A DNA stretch of 64,000 nucleotides from Porphyromonas pogonae (GTDB lineage: Bacteria; Bacteroidota; Bacteroidia; Bacteroidales; Porphyromonadaceae): contig NZ_CP143258.1 in assembly GCF_036320655.1 (NCBI RefSeq), forward strand, positions 2,201,001 through 2,265,000, given 5' to 3'. Position numbers and translations under genes: made by a program. This document shows, piece by piece, positions 1 through 9,893 of the stretch; position 1 is the first letter of the stretch; every line of letters starts with the position of its first letter. Under the pieces are notes generated by a model. It was not told where the DNA came from. It worked only from the letters and a program-made list of their open reading frames with translations, and searched no databases.

Positions 1-719
1 CCTTTTATCTTCAATATATTACGCAACAATGTCATTCGGATTTTCCTTCGTTGGTCTCTTACAATCGTTTTGTGGAATTACAAAGCAAGGTGGCATTCAA
101 ACTAATTTCATTTCTCAATATGTGTTGTTTGGGCGAATGCACCGGTATCTCATTCATTGATTCCACACCTTTACGCACCTGCCATATCAAGCGGGCACAC
201 GGGCATAAGACCATGAAAGGATGGGCCCAAAAGGGCAAATGCAGTATGGGATGGTTCTATGGTTTCAAACTGCATATTGTGATTAACGACCGGGGTGAAA
301 TCATTCAATATCAAATCACACCGGGGAATACGGATGACCGTGCTCCACTTAAAGGCGGAACCTTCACGAAGAAACTATTCGGCAAACTTGTTGGCGACAG
401 AGGATACATCTCACAAAGTCTTTTCGATAAGCTCTTCATTGACGACATACACATGATTACGAAGATAAAGAAAAACATGAAAAACACACTGATGAGCCTG
501 TATGATAGGATATTACTCAGAAAAAGAGCACTTGTGGAAACCGTTAATGACCTACTCAAAAACGTTTGTCAAATAGAGCATACACGACATAGAAGCGTCA
601 ATAATTTCGCCATTAATTTGATTGCCGGCATAATTGCCTACAATCTGCTACCCAAAAAGCCGGAATTAAACCTAGAAATCATACACAATCCATCAACCCT
701 CTTAGTACACCACGCTTAG
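1..719 (+). CDS. IS982-family transposase, 5' end outside the window
   Basis: The frame is open to the window edge (codons begin at base 3), so the gene starts upstream; the TTG at 51 is internal. The visible part has the DDE core of IS982 transposases: FIDSTPLRTCH, then GWFYGFKLHIVIND and TPGNTDDR, then VGDRGYIS, and a late ETVNDLLKN carrying the catalytic Glu. The coding end is followed at once by ACCGAACTCACGTTAA, which resembles IS982-type terminal repeats. It would act by cutting and pasting its own element. Only the right part of the copy is visible, so intactness cannot be judged. Confidence 0.88.
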   Translation, partial: FYLQYITQQCHSDFPSLVSYNRFVELQSKVAFKLISFLNMCCLGECTGISFIDSTPLRTCHIKRAHGHKTMKGWAQKGKCSMGWFYGFKLHIVINDRGEIIQYQITPGNTDDRAPLKGGTFTKKLFGKLVGDRGYISQSLFDKLFIDDIHMITKIKKNMKNTLMSLYDRILLRKRALVETVNDLLKNVCQIEHTRHRSVNNFAINLIAGIIAYNLLPKKPELNLEIIHNPSTLLVHHA

Positions 720-1284
720 ACCGAACTCACGTTAAGATACAGTAGTATTACAGTTAAACTGTTTCAGTACTTTAACTAAAACACAGAAACATTTTAGTTA
801 AAATACAACAGCAAGAGAAAAACGGTAAATACCAACTAAGATTTTACAAGAAAATTCCCTATGAAAGCAACAAGATTATTATCATGCTTGTAATTACTTA
901 TATATTAGATAAAGTACACCCTCAATTAGAAAAATCAGAGAAGTTACAACACTATCAAAATAGTTAAAAAACAACAAAAAACATGATTGTATCATAAAAA
1001 ACACCCATAAAAATAATGACTATCATGTAAATACATCCCCTTTTGACTATGCACAAAATAACAATACAAGACAAGCCGCAATATTAGATAACAGGTTATG
1101 ATTTACACCTTTGCATGACTTTATGAAAATATAGGAAACGTCTATATTATTAAATGAGAGAAATGGGTATCGGCTTGAATAAAGATCCAATTTAATATTA
1201 TAAAATAGCGGTTATAAATAATCAATGTACTAACTTTGAAAAACTTAAACATGCAAATAATTGTTAGATAAATAGAGTAAAAAC
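720..1284. other. AT-rich intergenic region
   Basis: No coding frame is supported here. The first about 20 bases look like the IS982 right end. A -7 box TAACTTTG lies at 1231-1238, 47 bp before the next gene, without a clear -33 box. Nothing else stands out in this AT-rich stretch. Confidence 0.5.
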
Positions 1285-1731
1285 ATGCAAAAGAAAATAT
1301 ACCCGTGTAAGGGCTTCGAAAAAGGCAGTAAAATACCTAACCTCTTTATTGCACTACTTATTGTGAGTGTAATATTTATAATAGCGACTCCTATTATTTA
1401 TGCACAAAGCAATATGGTCAATGAAAGCCCTGTCAGAGGATGGATATACACAATGATTTGGGTGGTATTGATCATCTCTTTACTGATGAAACCCGCAAAA
1501 CTGATTATTGATCTTGAAAAGAAACAAATAACAGGAATGCGCTTCCTAAACCTCTTTCCCCCAACTCGACTAAGTTTTGAACACATACTGAAAGCAGAGT
1601 TATGGCCAGGTAGCAAAAACTATGTAGCCATACATACAACTAACGGAAGAAAAGATATTATGGTGGCCGATGCTGCCAATTTTGTAAATGACCTGAACCG
1701 CGCTATTACAGCCGGTAAAAATGAAGATTGA
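1285..1731 (+). CDS. small membrane protein of unknown function
   Basis: A 148-residue protein not recognised by family. Two hydrophobic segments (about residues 20-40 and 52-67) form a hairpin, followed by a soluble part of mixed strands (LIIDLEKKQITG, YVAIHTTNGRKDIMV) that resembles the membrane-anchored PH-like proteins common in Bacteroidota. It overlaps the 5' end of comB by 11 bp if comB starts at 1721, suggesting co-transcription from the -7 box at 1231. The overlap and the coherent hydrophobic pattern support it as a real gene; its role is unknown. Confidence 0.6.
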   Translation: MQKKIYPCKGFEKGSKIPNLFIALLIVSVIFIIATPIIYAQSNMVNESPVRGWIYTMIWVVLIISLLMKPAKLIIDLEKKQITGMRFLNLFPPTRLSFEHILKAELWPGSKNYVAIHTTNGRKDIMVADAANFVNDLNRAITAGKNED

Positions 1732-2479
1732 AAGTATGATAAAAGTAGCACTTTGTCCAAGCCCCGAGCTATACCCCATCTACCATAATCCCAATGCCAC
1801 AGTGATAGTAGTAGACGTGTTTCGTGCCAGTACGTCTATTGTAACGGCTCTGCATCATGGTGCAGATGCCATACTCCCGGTAAAGGACACACAGGAGGCG
1901 CAAAACTTGGGTAAAAAAATGGGATATGGCATAGCTGCGGAACGCAATGTAAAGAAGTGTGATTTTGCAGAGTTTGGTAATGACCCATTTGAGTTTACTG
2001 CTGAGAGAGTAAAAGGACGCAAAATAGTATTTTCGACCACCAATGGCACACGAGCAGTAAGAACTGTGGAACGCTTAGGTGTCAAAAACATACTCATAGG
2101 AGCCTTGATCAACTTATGTGCTACGGCGCGTTTTTGTGAAGAAAAGGGCATCAAAGACATTGTGGTATTGGCTGCCGGCTGGAATGGAAAAATGTCAATC
2201 GAAGATTGCCTATACGCCGGAGCGTTGTCTACTTACTTCGAAGCTCATCAGTCCGGCACCTGCGAAGGTGACGCTGCCACTGTGATGCACGACTTATGGA
2301 AAAGCAAGTGCTCGTCTCTACAGGGAAGACTAAGCTATGTACGCAAAAGCGAACATTACAAAAGACTTGTAGACAATCATCTTGAAAATAGTGTGGAGTA
2401 CTGCCTGCAAACAGAGGGAGCCGACTGTGTGGCCAAAGTAGAGATAATAGATGGTCAACCATGGATCAAAAAATATTGA
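1721..2479 (+). CDS. comB: 2-phosphosulfolactate phosphatase family (ComB-like)
   Basis: ComB hydrolyses 2-phosphosulfolactate to sulfolactate in archaeal coenzyme M synthesis; the bacterial homologues are widespread but their substrate is uncertain. Family marks are VVVDVFRASTSIVTAL near the N-terminus, FSTTNGTRAV in the middle, and VVLAAGWNGKMSIEDCLYAGAL, all typical of the Mg-dependent fold. Length (252 aa) is close to the family. An internal ATG at 1736 gives MIKVALCPSPE, which fits the usual N-terminus better than the first ATG at 1721; either is possible. Probably co-transcribed with the small membrane protein upstream. Confidence 0.85.
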   Translation: MKIESMIKVALCPSPELYPIYHNPNATVIVVDVFRASTSIVTALHHGADAILPVKDTQEAQNLGKKMGYGIAAERNVKKCDFAEFGNDPFEFTAERVKGRKIVFSTTNGTRAVRTVERLGVKNILIGALINLCATARFCEEKGIKDIVVLAAGWNGKMSIEDCLYAGALSTYFEAHQSGTCEGDAATVMHDLWKSKCSSLQGRLSYVRKSEHYKRLVDNHLENSVEYCLQTEGADCVAKVEIIDGQPWIKKY

Positions 2480-2490
2480 ATTATTTTTAT

Positions 2491-2498
2491 TATCTTTG
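2491..2498 (+). promoter_or_regulatory. -7 promoter box for the L25 gene
   Basis: TATCTTTG matches the Bacteroidota -7 consensus TAnnTTTG and lies 104 bp upstream of the L25 start. No good TTTG box is found 19-20 bp upstream, so only the -7 element is supported. Confidence 0.5.
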
Positions 2499-2602
2499 TG
2501 GCGTTTTTATATGGACTATTCACCTATAACAGGTTATCTGTAGTGTGATGGGAGATTAGGAAACACTAATTTTGAGTAACACAATTAAAAAAATCAATTC
2601 AG

Positions 2603-3175
2603 ATGAAATCATTTTCATTAGAAGGATCATTGAGAAATGACCTTGGAAAAAAGGCTTCAAAGACTCTGCGTAAAGAAGATTTGATCCCGGCCGTAATTTA
2701 CGGAGGAGAAAACAACACCAACTTCGTGGTATCACAAGACAACGTACGTAAGCTTGTTTACTCTCCGGAAATCTTCCATATCGATCTTACAATCGACGGC
2801 AAAGCTACTAAAGCTATTTTGAAAGATATGCAGTTTCACCCTGTTACAGACGAAATCATGCACATTGACTTCCTTGAAATATCAGAAGACAAACCTATCG
2901 TGATGGAAGTTCCTGTAGTGCTTGAAGGCCATGCCGAAGGTGTTAAAGCCGGTGGTAAGCTTAGCCTTGAGATGCGTAAACTCAAAGTAAAAGCTCCTTA
3001 TACTCAAATACCCGAGCAACTTCAGATCAATGTATCACACCTAGGTCTAGGAAAGACTATCCAAGTGGGTGCTTTGAGCTTCGATGGTCTTGAGATCGTA
3101 AACGCTAAGAACGCAGTAGTATGTGCCGTGAAGTTGACTCGTGCTGCTCGTGGTGCTATGGCAAAAGGAAAATAA
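2603..3175 (+). CDS. rplY: 50S ribosomal protein L25 (general stress protein Ctc form)
   Basis: Binds 5S rRNA in the large subunit. The protein is the long two-domain (TL5/CTC) form: an N-terminal beta-barrel L25 domain (residues 1-90, with the LIPAVIYGG signature) and a C-terminal domain (about 95-190, VPVVLEGHAEGVKAGGKLS). Length of 190 residues is normal for Bacteroidota. It is followed by a strong hairpin terminator at 3217-3248 and then pth, the usual neighbour in this phylum, but pth has its own promoter here. Confidence 0.95.
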   Translation: MKSFSLEGSLRNDLGKKASKTLRKEDLIPAVIYGGENNTNFVVSQDNVRKLVYSPEIFHIDLTIDGKATKAILKDMQFHPVTDEIMHIDFLEISEDKPIVMEVPVVLEGHAEGVKAGGKLSLEMRKLKVKAPYTQIPEQLQINVSHLGLGKTIQVGALSFDGLEIVNAKNAVVCAVKLTRAARGAMAKGK

Positions 3176-3216
3176 TAGGATTTCTACAGAATAACTATTA
3201 TTTCAAAAATAATATA

Positions 3217-3248
3217 AAGGCTTGCTCCTTCCTTGGGGAGCAAGCCTT
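3217..3248 (+). terminator. intrinsic terminator after rplY
   Basis: A perfect 12-bp stem (AAGGCTTGCTCC / GGAGCAAGCCTT) with an 8-nt loop is followed by GCTTTTT. It separates rplY from pth. Confidence 0.85.
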
Positions 3249-3315
3249 GCTTTTTGGGATGTAATATAGAGCCTAAAGGCTTGTTTGTATCGATGGTATG
3301 GAGCAACATAGAGTC

Positions 3316-3347
3316 TTTGTAAAGAGATGGCAAATTGACTATCTTTG
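3316..3347 (+). promoter_or_regulatory. pth promoter (-33 TTTG, -7 TATCTTTG)
   Basis: TTTG at 3316-3319, a 20-bp spacer, and TATCTTTG at 3340-3347 match the Bacteroidota sigma-ABfr consensus closely. Because the -7 box covers the in-frame TTG at 3345, that codon cannot be the pth start. Confidence 0.8.
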
Positions 3348-3374
3348 CACAGATCAAAAACAATGATAACTAAT

Positions 3375-3932
3375 ATGAAATACTTGATAGTAGGACTCGG
3401 TAACATAGGAGAAGAATACCGTGGCACACGGCACAATATCGGATTCAGAATGGCTAATGCACTGGCTCGTAAAATGAATATAGATTTCAAAGAAGACAGA
3501 TATGGAGCCATAGCCAGAGGAAGAGTAAAGAATGCTGAATTAGTGATATTGAAACCCTCTACTTACATGAATCTCAGCGGACAGGCTGTAAGATATTGGA
3601 TGGGTAAAGAAAATATTCCCATTGATCGCATATTGGTATTGGTGGATGATTTGGCACTGCCCTTCGGCACTATAAGACTCAAAGGAAAAGGTAGTGATGC
3701 CGGACATAACGGGCTCAAAAACATAGCCCAACTCACCGGAACTACATCTTATCCACGACTGAGGTTTGGGATAGGTAATGACTTTCCCCAAGGCGGACAA
3801 ATAGACTATGTATTAGGATTTTTCAATGACGAGCAAGAACAAAGTATTGACGACCTTACCGCTCAGTCTGCCAATATTATAGAAAGCTTCTGCCTGCAAG
3901 GGATAGAGCGTACCATGAACCTGTATAACTAA
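3375..3932 (+). CDS. pth: peptidyl-tRNA hydrolase
   Basis: Releases tRNA from peptidyl-tRNA that drops off ribosomes. Family motifs are clear: [24 protein letters not shown] with the catalytic His, [20 protein letters not shown] with the conserved Asp, and [11 protein letters not shown]. The start at 3375 gives the canonical N-terminus; ATG 3363 (MITN) is possible, while the longer TTG start overlaps the promoter. From 3375 the protein has 185 residues, typical for the family. Confidence 0.95.
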   Translation: MKYLIVGLGNIGEEYRGTRHNIGFRMANALARKMNIDFKEDRYGAIARGRVKNAELVILKPSTYMNLSGQAVRYWMGKENIPIDRILVLVDDLALPFGTIRLKGKGSDAGHNGLKNIAQLTGTTSYPRLRFGIGNDFPQGGQIDYVLGFFNDEQEQSIDDLTAQSANIIESFCLQGIERTMNLYN

Positions 3933-4043
3933 AAGTGTCAAAAGCAATAAAAGAGAAAAAGGCCAATAGCTTCTCAAAAGAAGTAACTTGGTACTACTAG
4001 CCCACATCTATAGAATCGGAGTTGTTCAATAACAACTTCTATG

Positions 4044-4087
4044 TAAATCTAACCCCGAAAGTTGTGTAACTTTCGGGGTTAGATTTA
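4044..4087. terminator. long perfect hairpin between pth and the IS5-type element
   Basis: Two perfectly complementary 20-base arms (4044-4063 and 4068-4087) with a 4-nt loop; the core reads AACCCCGAAAGTT. Its symmetry would stop transcription from either side. It ends 3 bp before the target duplication of the insertion sequence. Confidence 0.8.
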
Positions 4088-4096
4088 TGATAGTTA

Positions 4097-5526
4097 GTCG
4101 TCCCTTAAAAAGCACATTTCAGCGCAATCCTCTCCATTGGGAGTGTTTCGCTGATTTTGTTTATTAGGTACAAAAGAAGCTTCATGGCTCTTTTGAAGTT
4201 ATATGCCGCTGCAGCTAACATTACATTGATAGCATCCCCGAAGAGCCCTTTGTAAAAGTTACGTCCCAAGCGATAATCTGATTTTAAATGTCCGATAGTT
4301 GGTTCTATTCCTGCACGCTTGCAGAAAAGTCGATGCTTCTTTTTACGTTGATAATAACTGTCTTTAGCTTTTGGAGTGTCAGGAATCAATATCTGCGTAC
4401 CGTTTATTTCTTTTTTTCCACGGTAACCTCTATCTCCGGCCAGTTTCTTAATCCTTTCTCCCGTGAGTCTCTTCACCTGATCGAGGCTTTGCTCTATGGT
4501 ATGTCCGTCGTACTCATTACGGAAAGAAGAGGCTCCCAAAATCACTCCCGTCATGGAGCGTATAATCGAGACTTTGTTTCCAAACTCATATTTTTTGTGC
4601 TCCTTACCTTTACTGATGCATTGAACATCCGGTTCATGAAGAGAATAAATCTTTTGAGTGGAATTACGCCGTTGCGAAAGAATCCTTTCAAAGAGGGAAA
4701 TGAGTTTGTCGTACTCCCTGTTACTACCTAGGTTTCGTTTAAGTTCCCGAACCAAACGTCCCGCTATTGTTCGTAACCGTTTATCCGCTTTAAGAGCTTT
4801 CTTACGGTTCTTGGGATGGTTGCGAAAACGTTGATCCCGATAAATTCTTTTCAATACGAAAGTATAGCTTTGACGAATGGGTAGATTGAGAGCCCTTGCG
4901 ATTTTGAGAACCTTGCCTACTATCTTCTTATGCAACTTGGCATCTGTAGGATAGGTCACATTCTTTTCCTGCACGGTGGAGTCTATAAAAGCGGTATCGT
5001 GGTGATCCTTATCATTTTTGTCATCATTCACACGAATACTTTCTGCAAGAATAAGCTCTATCCCTCTTTCGCCGATACGTTTGCGGAAGTGAACCAGTTC
5101 CGAGGCATTGCAGGGAAAGGAAGGTGTAAACTCCTGCATGCCACAAAAATATTGAAAATAAGCGTTCTCACTCCATTGTTCTACAACAGATTCATCTGAA
5201 ATATTGCGCAAATGCTTGAGAATTAAAAGACCACACATTAAACGAATAGGCTTACCTGGACGACCATTGTCAGGGCAATACAAGGAAGAAAAAGCCTCTT
5301 CGAACCTTTTCCAATCGATTTTATGGGAAAGTTTATACAGAGGATGTTGCTGGTTGAGCAAATCGTCCAGCGAAGAGAACAGAGATTGAACTGTTTGAGT
5401 AGGGCGTATCATAAAAAAATCTGCAAGTTTCTATATCCAAAGATACAAAAACTTGCAGATTTATCAAAGAATAGAAGAGTGCAATTTGCTGTATATCAGA
5501 AAATAAACACGATTTTAAGGGGCGAC
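4097..5526 (-). mobile_element. complete IS5-type insertion sequence
   Basis: Terminal inverted repeats GTCGTCCCTTAAAA and (right end, reverse complement) GTCGCCCCTTAAAA bound a 1,430-bp element with one transposase gene. Both ends are flanked by TAGTTA (4091-4096 and 5527-5532), a 6-bp direct repeat that looks like the target duplication. The intact ends, duplication and full-length gene point to recent insertion between pth and the lytic transglycosylase gene. Confidence 0.85.
4105..5412 (-). CDS. IS5-type transposase (DUF772 plus DDE domain)
   Basis: A full-length transposase of 435 residues. The N-terminal half has the DUF772-type region (GRPGKPIRLMCGLLILKHLR and NASELVHFRKRIGERG). The DDE core shows DTAFIDSTVQEKN, later LAGDRGYRGKKE, and FCKRAGIEPTIGHLKSDYRLGRN with the catalytic Glu. 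It fills the element between the terminal repeats and reads leftward. Confidence 0.9.
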   Translation of the reverse strand: MIRPTQTVQSLFSSLDDLLNQQHPLYKLSHKIDWKRFEEAFSSLYCPDNGRPGKPIRLMCGLLILKHLRNISDESVVEQWSENAYFQYFCGMQEFTPSFPCNASELVHFRKRIGERGIELILAESIRVNDDKNDKDHHDTAFIDSTVQEKNVTYPTDAKLHKKIVGKVLKIARALNLPIRQSYTFVLKRIYRDQRFRNHPKNRKKALKADKRLRTIAGRLVRELKRNLGSNREYDKLISLFERILSQRRNSTQKIYSLHEPDVQCISKGKEHKKYEFGNKVSIIRSMTGVILGASSFRNEYDGHTIEQSLDQVKRLTGERIKKLAGDRGYRGKKEINGTQILIPDTPKAKDSYYQRKKKHRLFCKRAGIEPTIGHLKSDYRLGRNFYKGLFGDAINVMLAAAAYNFKRAMKLLLYLINKISETLPMERIALKCAF

Positions 5527-5552
5527 TAGTTAGAGGAAATGAACTGTAACTT

Positions 5553-6920
5553 CTACCGAACTTTGAGTCTCTGCCCTATTTGCAGGTTATTTGACTTAAG
5601 TCCGTTCCAAGACTTTATCTTGGATAGTTTTTGTTTGTATTTACGCGCAATACCTCCGAGAGTCTCTCCTTTTTTCACAGTGTGATAATCAATAGTTTTG
5701 CCTTTGCTCTTGGAGGGAGTGGATTTATTGTCGGAAAAAGGCTGATAATTGATAGGATCTTCCAATACCATCTTCAGCTCATCGCTATACAATGAGTCTC
5801 TACGCATATCAAGATTCAGTGCCGCTGCCAAGGGAAGCCGCACAGGGTAAGGTGTGCTATTACCGGGAACTATACCTCTTTTGTATTGAGGATTGAGCAT
5901 CTCCAACTCCTGCCTGGATATGCCGGAAAGCTTCTGTATGCGATCGAAGGAAATATCCTTGGTTATCATTACAGTATCTGTAGCGAGAGGTACACCAGCT
6001 TCACGGGGTTTGATGTTATGCTCTTTGTAATAGACCATAGAGTAATATGCACCCATGAAAAGAGGAACGTATCGCCTTGTCTCACGAGGCAGGTAGGGAT
6101 ATATCTGCCAAAAGTCTGTAGCGCCACCTGCTCTGTTGATAGCCCTATTGACTGCTCCGGGACCACAATTGTATGCGGCAATGACCAATAACCAGTCACC
6201 ATAGATGCGATACATGTCTTTAAAATAGCGCATAGCTGCTTCAGAGCTCTTTTTGGGGCAAAGTCTTTCGTCGACCAAACTATTCACTGTAAGCCCGTAG
6301 GCCTTGGCCGTAGGCAACATAAACTGCCACAAGCCTGATGCTCCCATGTGTGACACAGCTTTTGGGTTTAGTCCGGACTCAATAATCGTGAGGTATTTGA
6401 GCTCTATCGGTAATCCATTCCTATCAAGGAGAGCCTCGATATCAGGGAAATATAGATCGGCAACGGTGAGCATTGAACTCACTAGAGATCTATTCCTATT
6501 GAGATATAGCTCGATGCATTCTTTCACAATGGGATTATAGGTCATCTTCACTACGGAAGGAAGCTTTTCCAAACGTGAAATATAAACACTGTCAGCGACG
6601 CGCACACCATCGGGATTATAGGTCATTCCTTTTTTTGAAGATAAGGAGGAACCTTGTGTGTACCCCTTGTGCCAACTCTTGATGAGTTGCTCCAGCTCTT
6701 TATCATAATTTGCCGGTAAAGATATAGGATCTTTGGGCAAATTGAGGGTATCTGTCTTCTGAAAGTTATTCTTGGTCTGCGGACTCTCTTTTACTACTTT
6801 ATCTTTTGCGGGATTGGGGTTAGTTGTTTTATTATTCTGCGCACATACTATGTCTCCCCCATGGACAAAGCTTATCAGTATAAGAAAAGAAACTGCGACG
6901 CTATTAATTTTAAGTTGCAC
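5553..6920 (-). CDS. membrane-bound lytic murein transglycosylase D-like, with LysM
   Basis: Cleaves peptidoglycan glycan strands non-hydrolytically in the periplasm. Domains in order: signal peptide (about 1-27, ending VCAQ); low-complexity linker; SLT/GH23 domain around residues 150-280 with the catalytic Glu in LTIIESGLNP, followed by SGLWQFMLPTA and AAYNCGPGAVNRA; a C-terminal LysM module (YHTVKKGETLGGIARKY) for glycan binding. At 455 residues it matches MltD-like proteins of Bacteroidales. It is the last gene of the parA-parB-DUF5683 cluster and starts 27 bp after the DUF5683 stop. Confidence 0.92.
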   Translation of the reverse strand: MQLKINSVAVSFLILISFVHGGDIVCAQNNKTTNPNPAKDKVVKESPQTKNNFQKTDTLNLPKDPISLPANYDKELEQLIKSWHKGYTQGSSLSSKKGMTYNPDGVRVADSVYISRLEKLPSVVKMTYNPIVKECIELYLNRNRSLVSSMLTVADLYFPDIEALLDRNGLPIELKYLTIIESGLNPKAVSHMGASGLWQFMLPTAKAYGLTVNSLVDERLCPKKSSEAAMRYFKDMYRIYGDWLLVIAAYNCGPGAVNRAINRAGGATDFWQIYPYLPRETRRYVPLFMGAYYSMVYYKEHNIKPREAGVPLATDTVMITKDISFDRIQKLSGISRQELEMLNPQYKRGIVPGNSTPYPVRLPLAAALNLDMRRDSLYSDELKMVLEDPINYQPFSDNKSTPSKSKGKTIDYHTVKKGETLGGIARKYKQKLSKIKSWNGLKSNNLQIGQRLKVR

Positions 6921-6947
6921 TCAGTATTGGTTTAAATTATAATACAA

Positions 6948-7787
6948 TCAAAAGGTTAGGTTGCACATTAACCCTATTTGATGAGAATTAAAGACATCTT
7001 TGGACATGTTTAATTCAGGCTTCACACGAAGAGAGAGGTCAGGAGAGATATCGAAGTAAAACAACTCCGCATCTACATAAGCATCCAAAATAGACAATGC
7101 ATACACTCCTACAGCAACAATAATACTGAGATCCCGCCAACGTCTGTAATTATCACTACCTCTTTTGAGATTATCCCTGAGCTGCATATATTTAGGATAA
7201 TCCTCGGGCTTGGTGCCAATAGGCGCAAAAGCTAACCATGAAGTATTCTTTGCAGGGTTGGGGCCGGCGAGGTCCTTATATGCATTATGATACTCCTTAT
7301 AAGTCCTATTGTTCCAGTTGATCGCATAAGCACAAGCAGTAAATGCTCCCCAAACGATAGGAAGCTTCCAATATTTTCTATTATAGACTTGCCCACCACC
7401 GGGGATAATAGCAAATAGAAGAGCTTTCTTGGAACTGGGTTTCCATAGATTCAGGGGAGGCATCACGGCTGATTGTTCTTTGGGAGACAATGCTTGGGTA
7501 GATGCAGGTTTCCCCTTTAAATTGAGCGTATCCTGAACCCTTTGTGCTGATGTAAATGTTGGTTGAGTATTATTCAAAGAATCAGAAGCGTGATGACGAG
7601 CCTTGTTTAAGCTGTCAGGCACCGCAACTTTTGTTACGGAGAGAGTATCTCTCCGCACTATGATAGAGTCTGTGGTAATCTCACGTTTAGATAAAAGTGT
7701 ACCGACAACGGACAAATCCCGATTACCGGCAAAAGCATGTGTGGTGAGAGTTACCAGAGCAAGAATATAAACAATAAAATATTTCAC
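6948..7787 (-). CDS. DUF5683 family protein
   Basis: A 279-residue protein with a signal peptide (VYILALVTLTTHAFAG), a variable Ser/Thr-rich stretch, then the conserved domain from about residue 110: KALLFAIIPGGGQVYNRKYWKLP, typical of DUF5683, with hydrophobic segments after it. Function is unknown; it sits beside parAB and the lytic transglycosylase in many Bacteroidales, suggesting an envelope role. It starts with GTG, whose G is shared with the TAG stop of parB, so translation is likely coupled. Confidence 0.85.
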   Translation of the reverse strand: MKYFIVYILALVTLTTHAFAGNRDLSVVGTLLSKREITTDSIIVRRDTLSVTKVAVPDSLNKARHHASDSLNNTQPTFTSAQRVQDTLNLKGKPASTQALSPKEQSAVMPPLNLWKPSSKKALLFAIIPGGGQVYNRKYWKLPIVWGAFTACAYAINWNNRTYKEYHNAYKDLAGPNPAKNTSWLAFAPIGTKPEDYPKYMQLRDNLKRGSDNYRRWRDLSIIVAVGVYALSILDAYVDAELFYFDISPDLSLRVKPELNMSKDVFNSHQIGLMCNLTF

Positions 7788-8665
7788 TAATTATGAATTT
7801 TCTCCATTAACAACATGATGCGTTCCAACTCATCATCAGAGTCAAAAGCGATGGTGAGTTTGCCTTTACCCTTGTCATTGCGATCGACAGCTACTTTAGT
7901 ATGGAATACTTGGGTAAGATGTCCGGCGAGCAATTTGTACTCTTCAGGCACATGAGGCTTACCTTTGCGAGAAACAGGAGCCTGCTCCCCCTCCTCCATC
8001 TCGCGTGCTATTTTTTCTACTGCGCGTACACTGAGACCTTCATGTATGATACGACTATAGAGTGCCAATTGCTTCTTGGTGTCTGAGATCTGAAGTAACG
8101 CCCGAGCATGCCCCATATCAACTTTACGCTGTGTAAGCCCAAGCTGTATTTCGGCAGGAAGTCTGAGTAACCTTAAATAATTACTAATAGTGGCTCGCTT
8201 CTTCCCGACTCTTTTACCGAGATCTTCCTGTGTAAGCCCGCAATGATCGAGTAAATTCTGATATGCCAGAGCGACCTCGATAGCATTGAGATCTTCACGC
8301 TGAATATTTTCGACAAGAGCCATTTCCATGACATTCTCGTCATTTACGGTTTTGATATACGCAGGAATACTGTCAAGCCCCGCCATTTGTGAGGCACGCC
8401 ATCGCCTTTCTCCTGAAATAATCATATACCTTCCCGGAGAAATCTCCTGCAGAGTAATGGGTTGTACCAGCCCCAATGATTGAATGGATGAAGCCAACTC
8501 ATGTAATGTATCTTCGGTAAACTCTTTACGTGGCTGGTTAGGGTTGGGCTCGATTTGGTTGAGAGGAATCTCATTGATAGAAGAGGTTCCGGCAATTTCT
8601 CCACCAAGAAGAGAGTCTAAACCACGCCCCAAAGCAAACTTATTCTTTTGTTTTGTCATGATCAA
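7787..8665 (-). CDS. parB: chromosome partitioning protein ParB
   Basis: CTP-dependent DNA clamp that loads at parS and works with ParA in chromosome segregation. The N-terminus has GRGLDSLL (ParA contact), then the ParB/Srx domain with NQPRKEF and the CTP-binding GERRWRAS box, then the helix-turn-helix region ([24 protein letters not shown]), and a C-terminal dimerisation tail. Length (292 aa) is normal. The start overlaps the end of parA by 4 bp (ATGA-type), and its stop overlaps the next gene by one base, so the cluster is one operon. The residue before the conserved start may allow initiation 2 codons later (MTKQKNKF). Confidence 0.96.
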   Translation of the reverse strand: MIMTKQKNKFALGRGLDSLLGGEIAGTSSINEIPLNQIEPNPNQPRKEFTEDTLHELASSIQSLGLVQPITLQEISPGRYMIISGERRWRASQMAGLDSIPAYIKTVNDENVMEMALVENIQREDLNAIEVALAYQNLLDHCGLTQEDLGKRVGKKRATISNYLRLLRLPAEIQLGLTQRKVDMGHARALLQISDTKKQLALYSRIIHEGLSVRAVEKIAREMEEGEQAPVSRKGKPHVPEEYKLLAGHLTQVFHTKVAVDRNDKGKGKLTIAFDSDDELERIMLLMEKIHN

Positions 8666-9429
8666 TTTTCGTGCTTTTTGAGTATTTCAGCAGCTAATTG
8701 CAGATGGTTAATGGCTCCCCTACTATCGGCATCATACAGCAGAGCTGGTAATCCATGGCTTGGAGCCTCACCCAGCTTAACATTTCTCTGGATTACTGTG
8801 TCAAACACCAAATCCTTGAAATGTCGCTTCACTTCCTCATAGATCTGATTATTGAGTCGGGTACGACTATCATACATGGTAAGCAAAAAACCTTCGATAT
8901 CCAACTGCGGATTAAGACGCCCTTTAATAATGCGAATTGTATTGAGCAGTTTACTTATTCCCTCTAAAGCAAAATATTCACATTGTACCGGAATGATAAC
9001 CGATCCGGCCGCAACAAGGGAATTAACAGTAATGAGCCCAAGTGAAGGCGAACAGTCGATAAAGATATAATCATATTTATCAACTATAGGAGCTAATACC
9101 TTTTTTAAGACTAACTCACGATTAGAACGCTCGAGGAGTTCAATCTCAGCCCCCACCAAGTCTATGTGAGAAGGTACAATATCCAACCCATCTACCGGTG
9201 TAGGCATAATGGCCTGCTCAATAGGCATGTCGTTACAGATACATTCATATATTGTATTCTGCAAACTTCCTACATCAACACCTAATCCGGAGGATGCGTT
9301 TGCCTGAGCATCGGTATCAACCAAGAGTACCTTACGCTCAAGAGAGGCTAAAGAGGCAGCTAGATTAATCGCCGTTGTAGTTTTACCTACTCCGCCTTTC
9401 TGATTAGCCAAGGCTATGATTCGTCCCAT
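8662..9429 (-). CDS. parA: chromosome partitioning ATPase ParA (Soj)
   Basis: Deviant Walker ATPase that forms the gradient moving ParB-parS complexes. The N-terminus [25 protein letters not shown] carries the deviant Walker [15 protein letters not shown] is the A' box and [13 protein letters not shown] the Walker B. At 255 residues it is a standard chromosomal ParA without an added DNA-binding domain. First gene of the leftward cluster; the 219-bp gap to tRNA-Ser should hold its promoter, but I see no clear leftward TAnnTTTG there. Confidence 0.96.
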   Translation of the reverse strand: MGRIIALANQKGGVGKTTTAINLAASLASLERKVLLVDTDAQANASSGLGVDVGSLQNTIYECICNDMPIEQAIMPTPVDGLDIVPSHIDLVGAEIELLERSNRELVLKKVLAPIVDKYDYIFIDCSPSLGLITVNSLVAAGSVIIPVQCEYFALEGISKLLNTIRIIKGRLNPQLDIEGFLLTMYDSRTRLNNQIYEEVKRHFKDLVFDTVIQRNVKLGEAPSHGLPALLYDADSRGAINHLQLAAEILKKHEN

Positions 9430-9574
9430 ACTTTAGTGTTATAATTTCACCCCAAAACTAACGATTTTATAGCAGATGAACAAGGCTCTTAAAACTGTTT
9501 GAAAATATAACGCACGAAGAATGAATATAGTATAAGAAAATGCCCTAAAAACAAATATTTTTTCACACCAAAAA

Positions 9575-9605
9575 TTTGGAGATTCAAAATTTTCCTTTAC
9601 CTTTG
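9575..9605 (+). promoter_or_regulatory. promoter of tRNA-Ser
   Basis: TTTG (9575-9578), a 19-bp spacer and TACCTTTG (9598-9605) give an ideal Bacteroidota promoter 43 bp before the tRNA. Confidence 0.8.
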
Positions 9606-9648
9606 CAACGCAATTGAGAACAACGGTAGCAATAAAGTTGAATCAATT

Positions 9649-9734
<86 letters not shown>

Positions 9735-9790
9735 AGAAAACATTTTGAAGTGCTCTGAAAAGAGCTTTTAACAATGCAAACAAATACGGA

Positions 9791-9824
9791 TAAGTGTCGT
9801 AATTCTAAGGAGTTACGACACTTA
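9791..9824. terminator. hairpin downstream of tRNA-Ser
   Basis: A perfect 12-bp stem (TAAGTGTCGTAA / TTACGACACTTA) with a 10-nt loop is followed by a T-rich run, 57 bp after the tRNA. It probably terminates the tRNA transcript, or belongs to the ICE left end. Confidence 0.7.
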
Positions 9825-9893
9825 TTCTTTTAATACCACTAATTGCTTAGAGTAGCATTAGGACATTGAAGTTATCTCAAAATACTCTTAATT

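Noticed and set aside
3345..3374. TTG start that would lengthen pth by ten residues
   Set aside because: It lies within the -7 promoter box, and the canonical N-terminus starts at 3375.
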